Positions 6,604 through 8,296 of a stretch of 8,296 nucleotides of DNA are shown in pieces. Source of the stretch: Deltaproteobacteria bacterium (lineage in GTDB: Bacteria; Desulfobacterota; JADFXK01); NCBI GenBank assembly GCA_015233285.1, contig JADFYA010000150.1, forward strand, positions 1 to 8,296, given 5' to 3'. The notes under the pieces are model-generated. The model did no database searches. It worked only from the letters and a program-made list of their open reading frames with translations, and had not been told where the DNA came from. The translations under genes and the position numbers were made by a program. How positions within the stretch are numbered: position 1 is the stretch's first letter; each line of letters opens with the position of its first letter.

Positions 6604-7539
6604 TTAATGTCCTCCCATGTAGGCCAGCTTGATGTCGGGAGGAAGCAACAGATCGACCAGCATCTTGACCATCATCAGCAGGACCAGGGAAGCCAGGAGA
6701 ATCTTTAATTGATCTGCTTTTAGTTTGTTGTTCAGTTTAGCCCCGAACTGGGCCCCCAGACTCGACCCGACGAGCAGAACCAGGGCCAGGACAAAATCCA
6801 CGGTGTGATTGGTCCGGGCCTGCATGATGGTCACATTCACGCAGGTGAACAGAATCTGGAAGAGACTTGTGCCCACGACCACGTGCATGGGCATCCGCAA
6901 CAGATAAACCATGACCGGAACCATAATGAAGCCGCCGCCCACCCCCATAATCGCGGCCAGGACGCCGACCACCGAACCGAGGAACAAGGGCATGAGGATG
7001 GAGAGTTTGCCGCCTGATTTCTCAAACATCATTTGCCAGGGCAATTTTTGAACCAGCAGAGCGTATTTTGAAGGTTTCGATTTCGGCCTGGGCGACAATC
7101 TTTGGGGCTTATTTCTCATCGCCTGAAGGCTTTCCTGAAACATATAAATCCCGATAAACCCCAAGACCAGGACATAAGTGACAGAAATGAGAAAGTCGGC
7201 ATTGCCCAGGGCCCGCAAGACCTTAATGAGCTGAACTCCAATGGTGCCGCCGATGACGCCCCCGATCAGCAACAACAGCCCCATTTTTATGTCCACATTA
7301 CCAATCCGAAAATGAGCGATGGTGCCGGAAGTGGACGCACCCACGATCTGGTTTGAATCCGACGCGGCCGCGACCGTTGGCGGGATCCCGATCATGATCA
7401 GCAGCGGGGTCATCAAAAAGCCGCCTCCTACCCCAAAGATACCCGATAGGAGTCCCACGATGCCGCCCATTCCAAACACTAGCAATATGTTTACGCTGTT
7501 ACCCGCAATGGGTAGGTAAAGATTCCATGGTAGGGTCAT
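6604..7539 (-). CDS. Sulfite/anion exporter TauE/SafE family membrane protein
   Basis: The 311-residue protein is an integral membrane transporter with about eight hydrophobic segments in two halves. Each half carries the family's glycine-rich motif: IFGVGGGFLMTP (34-45) and IMGVGGGFIMVP (197-208). A basic cytoplasmic loop at about 142-178 joins the halves (RPKSKPSK). Family members move sulfite, sulfoacetate or other small anions; the substrate here cannot be read, though a sulfur oxyanion suits the likely host. I place the start at ATG 7539 (MTLPWNLYLP), which follows AGGAGG by 11 bases. The frame stays open upstream to a TTG at 7611, but that codon has no ribosome-binding site and the extra 24 residues are acidic and unlike the family N-terminus. 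It is the first gene of the cluster and lies downstream of the sigma-54 promoter candidate. Confidence 0.9.
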   Translation of the reverse strand: MTLPWNLYLPIAGNSVNILLVFGMGGIVGLLSGIFGVGGGFLMTPLLIMIGIPPTVAAASDSNQIVGASTSGTIAHFRIGNVDIKMGLLLLIGGVIGGTIGVQLIKVLRALGNADFLISVTYVLVLGFIGIYMFQESLQAMRNKPQRLSPRPKSKPSKYALLVQKLPWQMMFEKSGGKLSILMPLFLGSVVGVLAAIMGVGGGFIMVPVMVYLLRMPMHVVVGTSLFQILFTCVNVTIMQARTNHTVDFVLALVLLVGSSLGAQFGAKLNNKLKADQLKILLASLVLLMMVKMLVDLLLPPDIKLAYMGGH

Positions 7540-7550
7540 GTCTTCTCTGT

Positions 7551-7556
7551 CCTCCT
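7551..7556 (-). promoter_or_regulatory. Ribosome-binding site that decides the exporter start
   Basis: AGGAGG on the minus strand lies 11 bases before the ATG at 7539. The only longer option, TTG at 7611, has AT-rich DNA and no such site before it. The spacing is slightly long, so this supports the shorter start without proving it. Confidence 0.6.
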
Positions 7557-7643
7557 CAATGATGATTAGTTCCGTAATCCCAGGCCTGTCGGCTGTTATC
7601 ACCTCGTCCAATTTTGTCTAAAATTATTATTGTATTATCCGTG

Positions 7644-7687
7644 GTGCTCATCTTCGCGGTAAGTCCCGGCCCCGGCCGGATGAGCAC
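7644..7687 (-). promoter_or_regulatory. Nested inverted repeat in the exporter leader
   Basis: GTGCTCATC (7644-7652) pairs perfectly with GATGAGCAC (7679-7687). Between them CCGGCC (7666-7671) pairs with GGCCGG (7674-7679). The inner right arm shares base 7679 with the outer arm, so the two stems may compete at the junction. If transcription starts near 7704 the whole structure lies in the first 60 bases of the leader. No U-run follows, so an intrinsic terminator is unlikely; an operator or an RNA-stabilising or regulatory stem is possible. Confidence 0.5.
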
Positions 7688-7714
7688 ATGGCCGGAAGTC
7701 TTGCTTTGAATTAT

Positions 7715-7730
7715 GGCAAGTTTTATGCCA
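7715..7730 (-). promoter_or_regulatory. Sigma-54 (-24/-12) promoter for the exporter operon
   Basis: The minus strand reads TGGCATAAAACTTGCC, against the consensus TGGCACG-N4-TTGCW. It has complete TGGCA and TTGC boxes and exact GG-N10-GC spacing, and differs mainly at the less conserved CG and final W. The predicted start is near 7704, giving a leader of about 165 bases to ATG 7539. The gene just upstream encodes the C-terminus of a sigma-54 activator, and two dyads lie about 140 and 210 bases upstream of the predicted start, the expected range for enhancer sites. Confidence 0.7.
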
Positions 7731-7838
7731 GCCTCCGGTTATGGATGGCAAATCAAATATTATTAATTAGTTACAAGATGCACAACCAAGATTTGACCCA
7801 AGTCGAAAGGAGGAACGCGGATTTTCAGGAGGGTGGTC

Positions 7839-7855
7839 CGTTTCAATCTGGAACG
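7839..7855. promoter_or_regulatory. Candidate activator-binding dyad 1
   Basis: CGTTTCAATCTGGAACG is an imperfect 17-bp palindrome: six of eight base pairs match around a central T. It shares CGTTTCA-T-TGGAA-G with the second site at 7906-7922. Its centre lies about 143 bases upstream of the predicted sigma-54 start. Fis-type helix-turn-helix activators bind such dyads as dimers. Confidence 0.5.
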
Positions 7856-7905
7856 AAATTCAGGGGATCATCTGAGGAACAGGCAGAAAATAAGGCGGGA
7901 TCTAT

Positions 7906-7922
7906 CGTTTCATTTTGGAATG
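7906..7922. promoter_or_regulatory. Candidate activator-binding dyad 2
   Basis: CGTTTCATTTTGGAATG matches 14 of 17 positions of dyad 1 in the same orientation. It is less symmetric in itself. The centres of the two sites are 67 bp apart, about 6.4 helical turns. It lies a few bases past the activator's stop codon. Confidence 0.45.
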
Positions 7923-7924
7923 GA

Positions 7925-7939
7925 GATTCAAATTGAATC
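7925..7939. repeat. 15-bp perfect palindrome over the activator stop codon
   Basis: GATTCAAATTGAATC is perfectly symmetric around a central A and includes the TGA stop codon (7928-7930) of the activator gene. It is weak (AT-rich) and is not followed by a U-run on the minus strand, so it is a poor terminator. It almost touches dyad 2 and could belong to the same control region. Confidence 0.35.
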
Positions 7940-8296
7940 AGGCCGTTCAGTGAGGTTGTCCAGGCCGTGTTTCTTAAGCTTCCGCCACAGTGTGGTCCGC
8001 GGCAGGCCAAGCACTTTGGCCGTGATATTTTTGTTGTAGTTCGATTTCTTCAGGACCGCGGCAATATAGCGTTTTTCTATCTCTTCCAACGTGTCCGGCT
8101 CGGAATCGGCCAGGGAATTGAATTCCAGCTTTTGCATATCCGGCGGCAGATCACCCGGCTGGAGCCGGTCGTCGTCGGCCAGGGCCACGGCCCGTTCGAT
8201 GATATTTTTCAGCTCCCGGACATTCCCCGGAAAATCATAATTCATCAGGATGGCCAGGGTGGCCGGCGCAATCCCTTTGACCTTTTTCCCAAAGGC
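7928..8296 (-). CDS. Sigma-54-dependent activator, C-terminal part (runs off right edge)
   Basis: The visible 122 residues are the C-terminus of an NtrC-type activator and are in frame to the window edge. They begin inside the AAA+ domain: LAILMNYDFPGNVRELKNII (residues 15-33 of this fragment) contains the sensor-II GNVREL motif. A linker follows, then EEIEKRYIAAVLKKSNYNKN and a Fis-type helix-turn-helix, ITAKVLGLPRTTLWRKLKKHGL (about 91-112). Such proteins use ATP hydrolysis to open sigma-54 promoters after binding upstream enhancer sites. An ATG at 8245 lies inside the AAA+ domain and is not the start. The sensory N-terminus (receiver, PAS or GAF) is outside the window, so the signal is unknown. 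It is transcribed toward the exporter operon, and its likely targets lie directly downstream. Confidence 0.93.
   Translation of the reverse strand, partial: AFGKKVKGIAPATLAILMNYDFPGNVRELKNIIERAVALADDDRLQPGDLPPDMQKLEFNSLADSEPDTLEEIEKRYIAAVLKKSNYNKNITAKVLGLPRTTLWRKLKKHGLDNLTERPDSI

Larger units (their letters stand above)
7540..7927. other. Control region between the activator gene and the exporter operon
   Basis: This gap carries, in transcription order on the minus strand, two 17-bp dyads, an AT-rich stretch (about 7750-7772, where a bending protein such as IHF could sit although no exact consensus is present), a sigma-54-type promoter, a nested hairpin and the exporter's ribosome-binding site. 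Plus-strand frames here (7688-7936 and 7833-8039) resemble no known family and overlap these sites. No RNA gene is apparent. Confidence 0.6.

Noticed and set aside
7540..7611. N-terminal extension of the exporter to TTG 7611
   Set aside because: The first codon is TTG without a ribosome-binding site, the added residues are acidic and unlike the family start, and AGGAGG favours ATG 7539.
7688..7936. 82-codon plus-strand frame in the control region
   Set aside because: It starts next to the hairpin, has no proper ribosome-binding site, overlaps the promoter and both dyads, and its product is low in recognisable structure.
7833..8039. 68-codon plus-strand frame with AGGAGG directly before a GTG
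   Set aside because: The AGGAGG abuts the GTG with no spacing, and half the frame is antisense to the helix-turn-helix of the activator.

Overview
All confidently called genes in this window lie on the minus strand, so the text follows transcription from the right edge to the left. Gene content, moderate GC and a dispersed GGGCGAGGCA/TGCCTCGCCC palindrome suggest an anaerobic deltaproteobacterium (Desulfobacterota, perhaps a sulfate reducer or relative). This is inferred from family content; there is no rRNA or other phylogenetic marker here.

Right edge (8296 to 7928): the C-terminal end of a sigma-54-dependent activator, with the last part of the AAA+ domain (GNVREL) and a Fis-type helix-turn-helix. 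Next comes a 388-base gap (7927 to 7540) that looks like a complete sigma-54 control region. It holds two related 17-bp dyads, a good -24/-12 promoter (TGGCA...TTGC, GG-N10-GC), and a leader containing a nested hairpin.

Core cluster (7539 to 757), all in one direction: a TauE/SafE-family anion exporter; a TIGR02186-type exported protein anchored at its C-terminus (3-base gap); an 891-residue PEP-synthase-like protein with the ATP-grasp and phosphohistidine domains but a different C-terminal region in place of the PEP/pyruvate TIM barrel; a single-domain response regulator whose ribosome-binding site lies inside the end of the previous gene; and two tandem-domain universal stress proteins. A plausible reading is a membrane export module (TauE/SafE with TIGR02186) made together with a soluble energy/stress module (dikinase-like protein, receiver, two Usp proteins), switched on by the neighbouring activator. 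The substrate, the signal and the chemistry of the dikinase-like protein cannot be read from the sequence.

Between the two Usp genes (1609 to 1744) a perfect 36-bp duplication copies the ribosome-binding site and first codons of the downstream Usp gene. The copies flank eight 7-bp tandem repeats. The upstream copy opens a 28-codon reading frame across the repeats that stops just before the real ribosome-binding site. This is the most unusual local structure in the window.

Left end (756 to 1): a 335-base gap with a REP-like palindrome and overlapping sigma-54-like and sigma-70-like promoter candidates, then the first 140 codons of an unrecognised membrane-anchored protein that runs off the edge.
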